NCBI GenBank assembly: GCA_017935045.1
Contig: JAGBIJ010000039.1
Span: 48,179 to 112,178, forward strand
Source of the DNA: Muribaculaceae bacterium
GTDB taxonomy: Bacteria; Bacteroidota; Bacteroidia; Bacteroidales; Muribaculaceae
Length of the DNA: 64,000 nucleotides
Direction of reading: 5' to 3'
How positions within the stretch are numbered: position 1 is the stretch's first letter; each line of letters begins with the position of its first letter. Below are positions 17,783-26,866 of this stretch, piece by piece. The position numbers and the translations under genes are program-made. Below the pieces are notes generated by a model. That model saw only the letters and a program-made list of their open reading frames with translations. It did not search any database and was not told the DNA's origin.

Positions 17783-18331
17783 ATGACTGACAAGAAAGAA
17801 ATAAGAAGAAAAATCAAGAACATGCGACTGATGCTTACTGAAGCTGAAAAGTCGCTCGCCGCCGAAGTCGTATTCAGCCGTCTGGAAAAGACAGCCGCGT
17901 TTCTTATGGCCAAGAGAATCCTGCTGTACCATTCCCTCCCCGACGAACTTTCAACACACGCGTTCCTCAACAAATGGGCAGGCCGCAAATCATTCTTTCT
18001 GCCTCGAGTCAACGGTGTGAATCTCGATATCCTGCCTTACGATAAATCCCGGCTGGAATTAGGTTCGTTCCATATCGAGGAGCCCACCGGCGATGACCTG
18101 ACGGATCCCGATACCATGGAGCTGATTATTATACCTGCCGTGGCTTACGACCGTAAAGGCAACCGTCTGGGGCGAGGCAAAGGCTATTACGACCGTCTGC
18201 TTCAGTCTACACGTGCCACTAAAATCGGTGTGGCATACCATTTCCAGCTGCTCGACGAATTACCGGCCGAGCCCCATGACATCCCTGTAGACATGGTTAT
18301 TACAGAGCATACACTTCTGATTACAGGCTGA
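17783..18331 (+). CDS. 5-formyltetrahydrofolate cyclo-ligase
   Basis: A 182-residue cytoplasmic enzyme converting 5-formyl-THF to 5,10-methenyl-THF with ATP. KKEIRRKIKNMRL at the N-terminus supplies the nucleotide-binding basic patch, and the signature GRGKGYYDRLL near residue 131 is the substrate/ATP loop of the family. Length is typical. The TGA stop shares its last base with the next ATG (TGATG), indicating coupling to the LuxR-type gene. It links the operon with one-carbon metabolism. Confidence 0.93.
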   Translation: MTDKKEIRRKIKNMRLMLTEAEKSLAAEVVFSRLEKTAAFLMAKRILLYHSLPDELSTHAFLNKWAGRKSFFLPRVNGVNLDILPYDKSRLELGSFHIEEPTGDDLTDPDTMELIIIPAVAYDRKGNRLGRGKGYYDRLLQSTRATKIGVAYHFQLLDELPAEPHDIPVDMVITEHTLLITG

Positions 18332-18903
18332 TGAAAATTGCTTTAGTCGGTCTTTCGCCTCTTGCCGCGCTCGGCATGTGCGCGCTCGTAGACAAGATAT
18401 TCGGCAATAGCGATGTAAGCACTGTTACCGCAGACTGCGGCATGCCCTCCGCAGAATCCCCCGGAACCCCTCCGGCATGGCAACAGGCAGACTGCCATAT
18501 TGTCTCAGCCCGGGCTTTGGCTAACAATGCCCGCTTCTTCATGCCTCGGCTGGATCGCATCCTGCTGCTGACCGAGTCGGCCATCACAGACGGCAACGCA
18601 CGCTGCGGCATCCCCATGATTTCCCCCTCCGCTCCACATAAAGACCTGGTCATAGCCATCGAGCGCCTCATAGCCATAAGCAACGCCAGCCGGAATGAGA
18701 GTCATCCGGCCTCACTTACTCCGCGCGAGACCGATGTTCTGCGGCTTACGGCACTCGGGCTAACCTCCAAGGAGATAGCATCACAGCTGTATATATCCGT
18801 CAATACCGTCCTTACACACCGTAAAAATATATCGGCCAAGTTAGGATTACGCACAGCTTCTGCTCTTACACACTATGCCATGGTACACGGTCTGACCCAC
18901 TGA
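18331..18903 (+). CDS. LuxR/NarL-type regulator with degenerate receiver domain
   Basis: A 190-residue protein. The C-terminal 65 residues form a clear LuxR-type helix-turn-helix, from SLTPRETDVLRLTALGL through SKEIASQLYISVNTVLTHRK to SAKLGLRTAS. The N-terminal 115 residues have the length and start of a NarL receiver (MKIALVGLSPLAALGMCALV), but the acidic pair after strand 1 is replaced by Gly-Leu, and the strand that should carry the phosphoacceptor Asp reads CHIVSARAL. Phosphorylation by a partner kinase is therefore unlikely, and none is encoded nearby. It may respond to a ligand or only to its own abundance. It is the last gene of the deaminase operon. Confidence 0.85.
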   Translation: MKIALVGLSPLAALGMCALVDKIFGNSDVSTVTADCGMPSAESPGTPPAWQQADCHIVSARALANNARFFMPRLDRILLLTESAITDGNARCGIPMISPSAPHKDLVIAIERLIAISNASRNESHPASLTPRETDVLRLTALGLTSKEIASQLYISVNTVLTHRKNISAKLGLRTASALTHYAMVHGLTH

Positions 18904-19025
18904 TCCGGCCCGATTTCCGAAGGCTTTTCGCAGATTTTCATCGGACACGTACGGCTTTTCGTCGAATACAGATAGCCTGATGTCGAAAATGTTAAAAAAT
19001 TCCCTCTACATAAGGAAAATTTTAT

Positions 19026-19033
19026 TAACTTTG
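19026..19033 (+). promoter_or_regulatory. -7 box for the M16 peptidase gene
   Basis: A perfect TAACTTTG 115 bases upstream of the start codon. No TTTG at the usual -33 distance. The predicted leader is about 108 bases, with no ORF I would accept. Confidence 0.5.
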
Positions 19034-19147
19034 TCGTTGTGGAAAAGGCTGTCATAGTCTTTGCATCTATCCAGATGCGCATACACTGTATGCCTCGCTG
19101 CCTGTCTCCGTCCAATGGAAATTATGTTTAACTAAAATAACCGCACT

Positions 19148-21955
19148 ATGGTAAAACGATTTATCAGCCTTTTGATGCTCTTTTGCTGCGTCATAGGCAT
19201 TAAAGCGCAAATGGACCAGCAGTTGCCGCTTAATTCCAAGATTATCCACGGCAAGCTGGCCAACGGCCTGAACTACTATGTTCTGAGCAATCAGGAGCCG
19301 AAAGGCCGCGCCAACTTCTACATCGCTCAGAAGGTAGGATCCACCCTTGAGACCAAGCAGCAGCTCGGCCTTGCTCACTTCCTTGAGCACATGGCCTTCA
19401 ACGGCACCAAGAATTTCCCGGGCAAGAACATGCTCGAGTATCTCCAGCACAACGGCATCCGCTTCGGCGCCGACATCAACGCATACACCGGTTTCGACGA
19501 GACTGTGTACCGTATCAACAATGTCCCCACCAACAATGAAGCCCTCATGGACTCTGTCCTGCTGATGCTCCACGACTGGAGCGGCAGCCTGCTTCTAGAA
19601 GAAGCCGAGATTGACGCCGAGCGAGGCGTAATCCAGGAAGAATGGCGCCAGCGCAACGATGCGCAGACCCGTACGATGATGGCTCTCGCTCCCCAGCTTT
19701 ACGACGAATACCAGTACACCCAGACTCCTATAGGTACCATGGAGGTAGTAATGAACTTCCCCTATCAGGATCTGCGCGACTATTACCACAAGTGGTATCG
19801 TCCCGACCAGCAGGGCATTGTAGTTGTCGGCGACTTCGACGCTAAAAAGATGGCAGAGAAAATCGAGAAACTCTTCGCCGAGATTCCTATGCCCGAAAAT
19901 GCGGCCGAGCGCACTTATCCGACTATCAGCGACAACAAGGAACTCCGCTTCGCCTCTTACGAGGACCCCGAAGTACAGCAGGCATATATCGTCTACTCCC
20001 TGAAGATGGAAAAGACTCCGTTCGAGCAGCGCAACACTCTCGGCTACTATCTTGAGGAGTACCTGATCAATAATCTGGTATGCTCGATGATCAACAACCG
20101 TCTGGGAGAGATGACGCAGAAGCCCGACTGCCCGTTCATGATGGCTCAGGTCAACATAGGCGACTACTGGTATTCCAAGACCAAAGGCGCTCTCAATCTG
20201 TACGTTTATTCCAAAGACAACAGCAAGGCTGCTTTCGACACCGCTTTCGGTGAACTCGTAAGGGCATGCCGCACCGGTTTTACCGATTCCGAGCTTGCAC
20301 GCGCCAAGGAGTCGTTTATGTCCAATCTTGAGAAGCAGTACAACGAGCGTGACAAGACCAATTCCCACGCTCTCGGCCAGGAAATAATCCGTACATTCAT
20401 CGACAACGAGCCTGCTCCCGGTATCGAGGCTGAGTACAACATGTGCAAGCAGTTCCTCCCGATGATCAACGTCCAGATGCTGAACGAAGGCGTGAAGCAG
20501 ATACTCAAAGACGAAAATCAGGTGGTAGCCGTAGTGCAGCCCAAGAAAGAGGGCAACGTGCTGCCTACACGCGACGAGATGGCTCTGATTATCTCCAACA
20601 ATCTCAATAAGCAATTTGAGGCATACGTAGACGATGTACTCGACGAGCCCCTCATCTCCAAGATGCCTAAGAAGGGTTCTGTAAAATCCACAAAGGAACT
20701 GCCTGCCTTCGGAGCTACCGAGATGATACTCTCCAACGGCGCCAAGGTCATAGTCAAGACCACTGATTTCGCCAGCGACGAGATTCTCTTCACAGCAGTG
20801 GCTCCCTTCGGTTCTCTGGCTCTTGACGGTGCAAATGCTTCCAACATCAAGATTCTGCCTACCGCCTTCGAGGTCAGCAAACTCGGCAACTTCAATATCA
20901 ACCAGCTTGAAAAGGCTCTCTCCGGCAAGAACATAGGTTCCTCTTATGCCCTCAACATGTACTCCAACGGTATTTCCGGCGTATCCACACGCAAAGACCT
21001 GGAGTCTCTCATGCAGATAATCTATCTCCAGTTTACCAACGTCAATCCCGACGAGGAGACATACAGCGCGATAGCAAGCCAGTATGCCGCCATGCTCGCC
21101 AACCAGGAGAAGAATCCTGAGAAAGTATTCAGCAAAGAGCTGTACAAGACATGGTACGACGGCAACATCCTCGTCCAGCCCCTTGAGGCAGCAGACTTCA
21201 AGAGCGCCGACTACAAGAAGATGCTTGAGATAGCCCGCCAGAATCTCTCCAACGCCGCCGATTTCACTTTCATATTCGTAGGTAACGTCGATGCTGCCAC
21301 TCTCAAGCCGCTGCTTGAGCAGTACATTGCCAGCCTGCCCGGTTCACTCAAGAAGAAGGGCAAATATGAGAACAAAAATCTCTATCAGGCCAAAGGCAAG
21401 GTCGACAACTTCTTCAACTTCCCCATGGAGTCGCCGCAAATCAAGGAATTTGTCATCATCAGCGGCAACAATGTACCCTATACTGTCGACAATTCCATCA
21501 AACTCGACATCATGGGGCAGATACTCGACATGATCTATATCCGCACTCTGCGTGAGGAGATAGGAGGCACATACGGAGCCGCTGTTGACGGAAGCGTGAA
21601 CAGCCGCACCGGCGAGTGGACGCTGCTCTATCAGTATGATACGGGCGCCGACACCAAGAAGCAGCTCGAGGAGCGTGCCATATCGGATCTGAACGACCTG
21701 ATGACCAACGGAGCCACTGTAGAGGATTTCAACAAATGCAAGGAAGCCACATTGGCTCAGTATGAGCTCGGTATTAAGAAAAACAAATACTGGCTCAACA
21801 CCCTCCGCACCTTCGCCACACAGGGTATTGACGACTACTCAGAGTATTACAACGCATTGAGCAAACTGACCCGCGAGGATCTGAACGCCTTTATGAAGAA
21901 ACTGTACGACGGTAAGAACCGTATCCACGTCACTCTGACCGGCGTAAAGGAATAA
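19148..21955 (+). CDS. M16 family zinc metallopeptidase (PqqL-like), secreted
   Basis: A 935-residue protein with signal peptide (MVKRFISLLMLFCCVIGIKA, then QM). The inverted zinc motif HFLEH is at 77-81, and the third ligand Glu158 follows exactly 76 residues later in AEIDAERGVIQEE, so the first M16 unit is catalytically complete. Two to four homologous units follow, with the usual R-x-x-x-GGTYGA motif (LREEIGGTYGA) of the C-terminal half. Such clamshell peptidases degrade peptides in the periplasm. It is monocistronic by spacing, with its own -7 box and a hairpin after the stop. Confidence 0.93.
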   Translation: MVKRFISLLMLFCCVIGIKAQMDQQLPLNSKIIHGKLANGLNYYVLSNQEPKGRANFYIAQKVGSTLETKQQLGLAHFLEHMAFNGTKNFPGKNMLEYLQHNGIRFGADINAYTGFDETVYRINNVPTNNEALMDSVLLMLHDWSGSLLLEEAEIDAERGVIQEEWRQRNDAQTRTMMALAPQLYDEYQYTQTPIGTMEVVMNFPYQDLRDYYHKWYRPDQQGIVVVGDFDAKKMAEKIEKLFAEIPMPENAAERTYPTISDNKELRFASYEDPEVQQAYIVYSLKMEKTPFEQRNTLGYYLEEYLINNLVCSMINNRLGEMTQKPDCPFMMAQVNIGDYWYSKTKGALNLYVYSKDNSKAAFDTAFGELVRACRTGFTDSELARAKESFMSNLEKQYNERDKTNSHALGQEIIRTFIDNEPAPGIEAEYNMCKQFLPMINVQMLNEGVKQILKDENQVVAVVQPKKEGNVLPTRDEMALIISNNLNKQFEAYVDDVLDEPLISKMPKKGSVKSTKELPAFGATEMILSNGAKVIVKTTDFASDEILFTAVAPFGSLALDGANASNIKILPTAFEVSKLGNFNINQLEKALSGKNIGSSYALNMYSNGISGVSTRKDLESLMQIIYLQFTNVNPDEETYSAIASQYAAMLANQEKNPEKVFSKELYKTWYDGNILVQPLEAADFKSADYKKMLEIARQNLSNAADFTFIFVGNVDAATLKPLLEQYIASLPGSLKKKGKYENKNLYQAKGKVDNFFNFPMESPQIKEFVIISGNNVPYTVDNSIKLDIMGQILDMIYIRTLREEIGGTYGAAVDGSVNSRTGEWTLLYQYDTGADTKKQLEERAISDLNDLMTNGATVEDFNKCKEATLAQYELGIKKNKYWLNTLRTFATQGIDDYSEYYNALSKLTREDLNAFMKKLYDGKNRIHVTLTGVKE

Positions 21956-21982
21956 TCACAGTTCTTTGAAATACATTGATTG

Positions 21983-22012
21983 CAGGATGTTTCCCGAACA
22001 GGAAGCATCCTG
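21983..22012 (+). terminator. Hairpin after the M16 peptidase gene
   Basis: CAGGATGTTTCC (21983-21994) pairs with GGAAGCATCCTG (22001-22012) apart from one mismatch, and flanking GATTG/CAATC can extend it. There is no proper T-run, so termination may be partial. Confidence 0.5.
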
Positions 22013-22033
22013 TAATTTCAATCAGTTTCCACA

Positions 22034-22065
22034 TTTGCAAATACCGCAAATTTTCCGTAACTTTG
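22034..22065 (+). promoter_or_regulatory. Promoter of dcp
   Basis: TTTG (22034-22037), 20 bases, TAACTTTG (22058-22065): a perfect match to the Bacteroides housekeeping promoter. The expected start at about 22070 leaves a leader of about 20 bases. Confidence 0.8.
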
Positions 22066-22091
22066 TACTTACAATCTAATTCCAACCCTTA

Positions 22092-24230
22092 ATGAAAAGA
22101 ATAATAGGTGGCTGTCTGGCCACAATAGCATTTATGACAGCGACATCCGCCCAGGCACGCGTGAATCCGTTTCTGGATACCAACACATTGCCTCACGCAG
22201 CCGTGCCTTTTGACAAGATTCAGATTTCTGATTACGAGGACGCCATAAAGGCGGCCATGCAGCAGCAGAATCAGGCCATCGACGCCATAGTGAACCAGCG
22301 CTCGGTTCCTACGTTTGAAAACACTATAGTGGCTTACGAACACAGCGGGGACCTGCTCGGCTCCATTTTGCTGACCATGAGCAATCTCGAAAGCGCCGTC
22401 GGAGACCCGGCTCTGCAGGAAGTAGTAAGCAAAGTCACTCCCATGCTATCCGAGCACTCTACCAATATCATGCTCAACGAGAAGCTTTGGGAGCGGGTAA
22501 AAGCCGTATACGACAACTTAGACAAAGATACAAGCCTTACCCCCGAAGACCGCAGACTGACAGAGGAAATATATAAGGATTTCGTAGAAAACGGAGCGAA
22601 TCTTCAAGGTGCGAATCGTGAAAAATTCCGTAAGTTGTCGGCCGAACTGTCGAATCTGACTGTTAAATTCGGACAGAATATCTCCAATGACATGAAGAAT
22701 CCTGAACGCCGTCTCTGGCTTACCGCTGATCAGCTGGCAGGGCTGCCCGAAAGCGCCATAGCCGCCGCCCGTCAGGAAGCTGCCGAAGTTCTGGCTGCTG
22801 AAGGCAAGACCGATGACGGCACCCAGTATCTGTTCACTGTATTCTTCCCTTCGTACAGTCCGTTTATCAAGTATGCCGACAACCGCGAACTGCGCAAGAA
22901 GATGTATTATCTGTACAATACGCGCAATTCTGCCGGAGAATATGATAATACTCAGATTCTTAAGGATATAGCCAATGTCCGCCTGGAGATTGCAAATCTG
23001 TTTGGCTACAAGAGCTATGCCGACTATGCTCTGAACCGCCGTATGGCTAAAAACGCAGCAAATGTCGACAAACTGCTTGGCGACCTGCAGAATGCCTACA
23101 TGGAACCGATGAAAGGCGAACTTGCCGAAATTACCGAGTTCGCACGCAAGACGGAAGGCCCGGACTTCAACCTTGAGGCATGGGACTACTCATATTGGAA
23201 CGATAAGCTGAAAAACGCCAAATACGCTTTCAACGACGAGGATATGCGACCCTACTTTGAGCTTGGCAATACGGTCAAGGGCGTCTTCGGACTCGCCAAC
23301 TCGCTGTATGGCTATACGTTCAAGGAGAACAAGGACGTACCTGTTTATCATCCCGATGTCAAGGCTTACGATGTCTTTGAAAAAGACGGCAGCTATCTGG
23401 GTATGCTCTATACCGACTTCTACTACCGTCCCGGCAAAGCTCCCGGTGCTTGGATGACCGAGTACAGGGGCGAATACGTAGGCGAAGACGGCAAACGCGT
23501 AGAGCCTCTCATCTCTATCGTGATGAATTTCTCCAAGCCTACCGGCTCCGATCCTGTGCTGCTTACCCCTTACGAGGTAGAGACATTCCTGCATGAATTC
23601 GGTCATGCTATCCATGGATTGTCCGGCAAAGCCAAATATCAGAGTCAGGGTGGCACAAATGTCTACCGAGACTTTGTGGAACTGTTCTCACAGTTCAATG
23701 AAAATTACCTTACGCAGAAGAAATTCCTCGACACCTTCGCACGCCACTATAAGACAGGCAAGAAGATGCCGCAGTCTCTGATTGACAAATTCATAAAGGC
23801 CAGCCAGTATGGCGCTGCATACGCCTGCGTGCGTCAGCTGAACTTCGGTAATCTCGACATGGCTTATCACAGCATTACCGAGCCTATGCGCGCCAGTGCC
23901 GACGTAGCCGCCTTCGAGGCCGAGGCGATAGCTCCAGTCAAAATCTTCGATGTGCTTCCCGGCACGATGATCAGCCCCTCGTTCGGCCATATTTTCTCCG
24001 GTGGCTATGCAGCCGGATACTATGGCTACAAATGGGCTGAGGTGCTGGATGCCGACGCTTTTGCCGCCTTCCTTGAGACAGGCAATATTTATGACAAGAA
24101 GACTGCTGCCAAATTCCTTAAGATGCTTCAGAGCGGCAACACCGTAGATCCCGAAGCGCTTTACGAGGAGTTCCGCGGCCGTCCCGCCACCATCGACGCG
24201 CTCCTGATACGCGATGGTATAAAGAAATAA
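22092..24230 (+). CDS. dcp: M3 family peptidyl-dipeptidase
   Basis: A 712-residue zinc peptidase with a signal peptide (MKRIIGGCLATIAFMTATSA, then QA), so periplasmic rather than cytosolic. The zinc motif HEFGH is at 501-505, followed by the downstream glutamate in DFVELFSQ. The long helical N-terminal half, with RRLTEEIYKDFVENGANL, is typical of the Dcp branch, which releases C-terminal dipeptides. Together with the neighbouring M16 enzyme it suggests periplasmic peptide turnover. The gene has its own promoter and is followed by a possible terminator. Confidence 0.94.
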   Translation: MKRIIGGCLATIAFMTATSAQARVNPFLDTNTLPHAAVPFDKIQISDYEDAIKAAMQQQNQAIDAIVNQRSVPTFENTIVAYEHSGDLLGSILLTMSNLESAVGDPALQEVVSKVTPMLSEHSTNIMLNEKLWERVKAVYDNLDKDTSLTPEDRRLTEEIYKDFVENGANLQGANREKFRKLSAELSNLTVKFGQNISNDMKNPERRLWLTADQLAGLPESAIAAARQEAAEVLAAEGKTDDGTQYLFTVFFPSYSPFIKYADNRELRKKMYYLYNTRNSAGEYDNTQILKDIANVRLEIANLFGYKSYADYALNRRMAKNAANVDKLLGDLQNAYMEPMKGELAEITEFARKTEGPDFNLEAWDYSYWNDKLKNAKYAFNDEDMRPYFELGNTVKGVFGLANSLYGYTFKENKDVPVYHPDVKAYDVFEKDGSYLGMLYTDFYYRPGKAPGAWMTEYRGEYVGEDGKRVEPLISIVMNFSKPTGSDPVLLTPYEVETFLHEFGHAIHGLSGKAKYQSQGGTNVYRDFVELFSQFNENYLTQKKFLDTFARHYKTGKKMPQSLIDKFIKASQYGAAYACVRQLNFGNLDMAYHSITEPMRASADVAAFEAEAIAPVKIFDVLPGTMISPSFGHIFSGGYAAGYYGYKWAEVLDADAFAAFLETGNIYDKKTAAKFLKMLQSGNTVDPEALYEEFRGRPATIDALLIRDGIKK

Positions 24231-24257
24231 TCATCTACCGATTCCTATCCATAAAAT

Positions 24258-24294
24258 CCGGGGCTGTGCGTCATACAGATGCCGGCTCCGGTTT
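24258..24294 (+). terminator. Possible terminator between dcp and pyrC
   Basis: CCGGGGC (24258-24264) pairs with GCTCCGG (24285-24291) with one G-U pair across a 20-base loop, followed by TTT. Moderate support only. Confidence 0.4.
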
Positions 24295-24318
24295 CATATT
24301 ACCTCACTCTGTTCCCCC

Positions 24319-25668
24319 ATGACACCTGTACTGTTATACAACGCTATAATCATCAACGAGTCCCGACGCTTCAAAGGCTATCTGTCGATAGATTCCGATG
24401 GTATCATATCGCACATAGGGGAGGGCGATGTGCCCGCGGAAGCAATGCAAACCTTCTTTGGCGAAAAGCATGACCTGCACGAGCGCTGGCTCCTTCCGGG
24501 CGCTATCGACTCCCATGTCCATTTCCGCGAGCCTGGACTCACACACAAGGCCGACATCCATTCCGAAAGCCGCGCCGCCGTAGCCGGAGGCGTTACCTCG
24601 TATATGGAAATGCCGAATACCAATCCCGCTACTGTTTCTATTGAAGCCCTCCGCCAGAAAGCGGAAACTGCAGCCGCGCACTCTCTGGCAAACTACAGCT
24701 TCTACATAGGCGCTACCAACAATAATGCCGATGCACTGAAAGCGGCAGACTACTCGGCCGTGCCCGGCATAAAAGTATTCATGGGTTCATCAACGGGCGG
24801 AATGCTCGTGGACGGCAACGATGCTCTTGACGAAATATTCTCTTTGCCCGAGCTGATAGCCGTTCATTGCGAAGACGAAGGCATAATACGCTCCAACGTG
24901 GCGAAAATACGCGAACTGTATCCGCAAGGCGCCGTTCCCATAGAGTGGCATCCCGAAATCCGCCCGGCCTTAGCCTGCTATTCCTCGTCGCGCCGCGCTG
25001 TGGACTATGCTCTGCGCCACAATTCGCGCCTGCACATTCTGCATATTACCACCGCAGAGGAGGTTGCGCTGCTTCGGGAAACGCCTGACAATATTTCCGG
25101 CGAGGCTTGTGTGGCCCATCTGCTTTTCTGCGATGAAGACTACGCGTCGCTTGGCACGCGTATCAAGTGCAATCCGTCTGTCAAAAGCCGCATACATCGG
25201 GACGCGTTGCGAAAAGCAGTAGCCGACGGCACTATCTCTACCATAAGCACCGACCATGCGCCTCACGCCCTTGACGAAAAACAGGGCGACGCGCTCACGG
25301 CGCCTTCGGGCATGCCTATGATTCAGTTTTCCCTTACCGCTATGCTGGATCTCGCATCCCGAGGTGTATTTACTCCGGAAAGGGTAGTGGAGGCTATGTG
25401 TCACAGGCAGGCAGACCTTTACCACGTGGAAAAAAGAGGATACATCCGGCCAGGCTATCATGCTGATATAGTAGAAATCGATCCTATGGCCGAAACGCAT
25501 GTAAATGCGAAATCAGTCATAAGCAAATGCGGATGGAGTCCGCTGGAGGGACGCACGCTGCGCACACGGGTACTCCGCACATGGGTCAACGGTCAGTGTG
25601 TGTATTCCGCGCAAGAAGGTATTCTCGACGTATCTTCTCCCGCCAGGCCACTCGTTTTCTACAAGTAG
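24319..25668 (+). CDS. pyrC: Dihydroorotase
   Basis: A 449-residue amidohydrolase that closes carbamoyl aspartate to dihydroorotate in pyrimidine synthesis. The metal-binding DSHVHFRE is at 64-71, and the catalytic Asp312 lies in STDHAPH. The EMPNTNP and KVFMGSSTGG segments mark it as the long, type I branch (about 430-450 residues) rather than the short E. coli type. An allantoinase is the main alternative in this fold, but those motifs and the lack of purine-catabolism neighbours favour dihydroorotase. Confidence 0.9.
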   Translation: MTPVLLYNAIIINESRRFKGYLSIDSDGIISHIGEGDVPAEAMQTFFGEKHDLHERWLLPGAIDSHVHFREPGLTHKADIHSESRAAVAGGVTSYMEMPNTNPATVSIEALRQKAETAAAHSLANYSFYIGATNNNADALKAADYSAVPGIKVFMGSSTGGMLVDGNDALDEIFSLPELIAVHCEDEGIIRSNVAKIRELYPQGAVPIEWHPEIRPALACYSSSRRAVDYALRHNSRLHILHITTAEEVALLRETPDNISGEACVAHLLFCDEDYASLGTRIKCNPSVKSRIHRDALRKAVADGTISTISTDHAPHALDEKQGDALTAPSGMPMIQFSLTAMLDLASRGVFTPERVVEAMCHRQADLYHVEKRGYIRPGYHADIVEIDPMAETHVNAKSVISKCGWSPLEGRTLRTRVLRTWVNGQCVYSAQEGILDVSSPARPLVFYK

Positions 25669-25716
25669 ACTTCACGAAGACTTCAGAATTATAATCTGAT
25701 TCTGATTCCTCACGCC

Positions 25717-25748
25717 TTTCCATATTTCATTTTTTTGTTGTAACTTTG
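25717..25748 (+). promoter_or_regulatory. Promoter of the Yip1-smpB-purF-U32 operon
   Basis: TTTC (25717-25720; one mismatch to TTTG), 20 bases, then a perfect TAACTTTG (25741-25748). The predicted start is about 18 bases before the TTG start codon at 25771. Confidence 0.6.
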
Positions 25749-25770
25749 TACCCTCAAATCCCGACGCAAA

Positions 25771-26406
25771 TTGAACAATACACACAACAATAAAGGAAAG
25801 GAAGGCGAAAAGGTCGTTACGACTCCCGCACAAGACAAAGCAAAGAAATCCGTCGCTCCCGTTTTGAGATTTTTATATCTTCTGATAGCTCCGGTAGAAG
25901 GATGGAAACGGCTGAAAAACGAGCATTATCCCAACGATTACTTCGCCCGCACGCTGTTCTATCCCCTGCTGGCGCTGATGGCGGTCTCCTGCTTTGCAAG
26001 TAAATTCTATCAGCCCGAAATCTCCATAAGCACTCTGCTGCAGCAAGCTGTCGCTGAATTCGTAGCTATGTTTGCCGGTTATTTCGCCATAGGCGTGGTA
26101 GCGCGGAGCTTCATGCAGCATACAGCACGCGAAAAGATACGCACGCGTTTCGGATGCAATTTTATTATGACGGCTCTTTCGGCACTGTCTTTGGCCGCCA
26201 CGCTCTATTCGCTTTTCCCGAACCTCGGCGCACTGCTGATTGTGATACCGATTTATGTGGCATACATCATAGCCAAAGGCACCAGATTCCTTCGATTGCC
26301 CGACAATGAGCAAATGCCGACTATAGCTGTGCTTATAGTCCTTATTCTCGGCATACCGACAGGCATATATGCGCTTTTAAAATCTTTAATGCCCTCTGTA
26401 GGCTGA
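25771..26406 (+). CDS. Yip1-like multi-span membrane protein
   Basis: A 211-residue protein starting at TTG 25771; the next in-frame ATG is about 70 codons in and would remove the first membrane segment, and the promoter sits just upstream. A hydrophilic Lys-rich head (about 1-30) is followed by about five hydrophobic helices between 65 and 208. The [18 protein letters not shown] opening before the first helix is typical of bacterial Yip1-domain proteins. Function is unknown. It lies four bases before smpB, a frequent arrangement that does not by itself explain its role. Confidence 0.7.
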   Translation: MNNTHNNKGKEGEKVVTTPAQDKAKKSVAPVLRFLYLLIAPVEGWKRLKNEHYPNDYFARTLFYPLLALMAVSCFASKFYQPEISISTLLQQAVAEFVAMFAGYFAIGVVARSFMQHTAREKIRTRFGCNFIMTALSALSLAATLYSLFPNLGALLIVIPIYVAYIIAKGTRFLRLPDNEQMPTIAVLIVLILGIPTGIYALLKSLMPSVG

Positions 26407-26410
26407 AACT

Positions 26411-26866
26411 ATGAAACAATCACAAGTAAATATTAAAAATCGCCGTGCTTCATTTGATTATGAAATAACGGAGACATATACGGCAGGCATAGTCCTGACC
26501 GGCACCGAAATCAAATCCATACGTGCAGGTAAGGCGAGTCTGGCCGATACTTACTGCCTTATCGAGAATGGCGAGGTATGGGTAAAGAACATGTATATAG
26601 CCGAATATTTCTACGGTTCATACAACAATCACTCCGCGCGGCGCGACCGGAAACTGCTCCTCTCACGTAAGGAAATCAACAAGCTCTCCAAACAGGGGGC
26701 CGAAACAGGATTTACCATTGTGCCTCTACGCATGTTTATCTCGGAACGGGGATATGCAAAACTTGTGATAGGGGTGGCACGCGGCAAAAAATCATACGAC
26801 AAACGCCAGAGCATAAAGGAACGCGAAGACAAACGTCAGCTCGACAGGATATTTAAGAATAAATGA
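26411..26866 (+). CDS. smpB: SsrA-binding protein SmpB
   Basis: A 151-residue RNA-binding protein that delivers tmRNA to stalled ribosomes. The family pattern is complete: [20 protein letters not shown] followed by [15 protein letters not shown], then [14 protein letters not shown], and the basic C-terminal tail [14 protein letters not shown] that enters the empty mRNA channel. The ATG of the following gene overlaps its stop (ATGA at 26863). The tmRNA gene itself is not in the window. Confidence 0.97.
   Translation: MKQSQVNIKNRRASFDYEITETYTAGIVLTGTEIKSIRAGKASLADTYCLIENGEVWVKNMYIAEYFYGSYNNHSARRDRKLLLSRKEINKLSKQGAETGFTIVPLRMFISERGYAKLVIGVARGKKSYDKRQSIKEREDKRQLDRIFKNK

Noticed and set aside
18980-19057. 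25-codon ORF before the M16 peptidase
   Set aside because: It spans the -7 promoter box itself.
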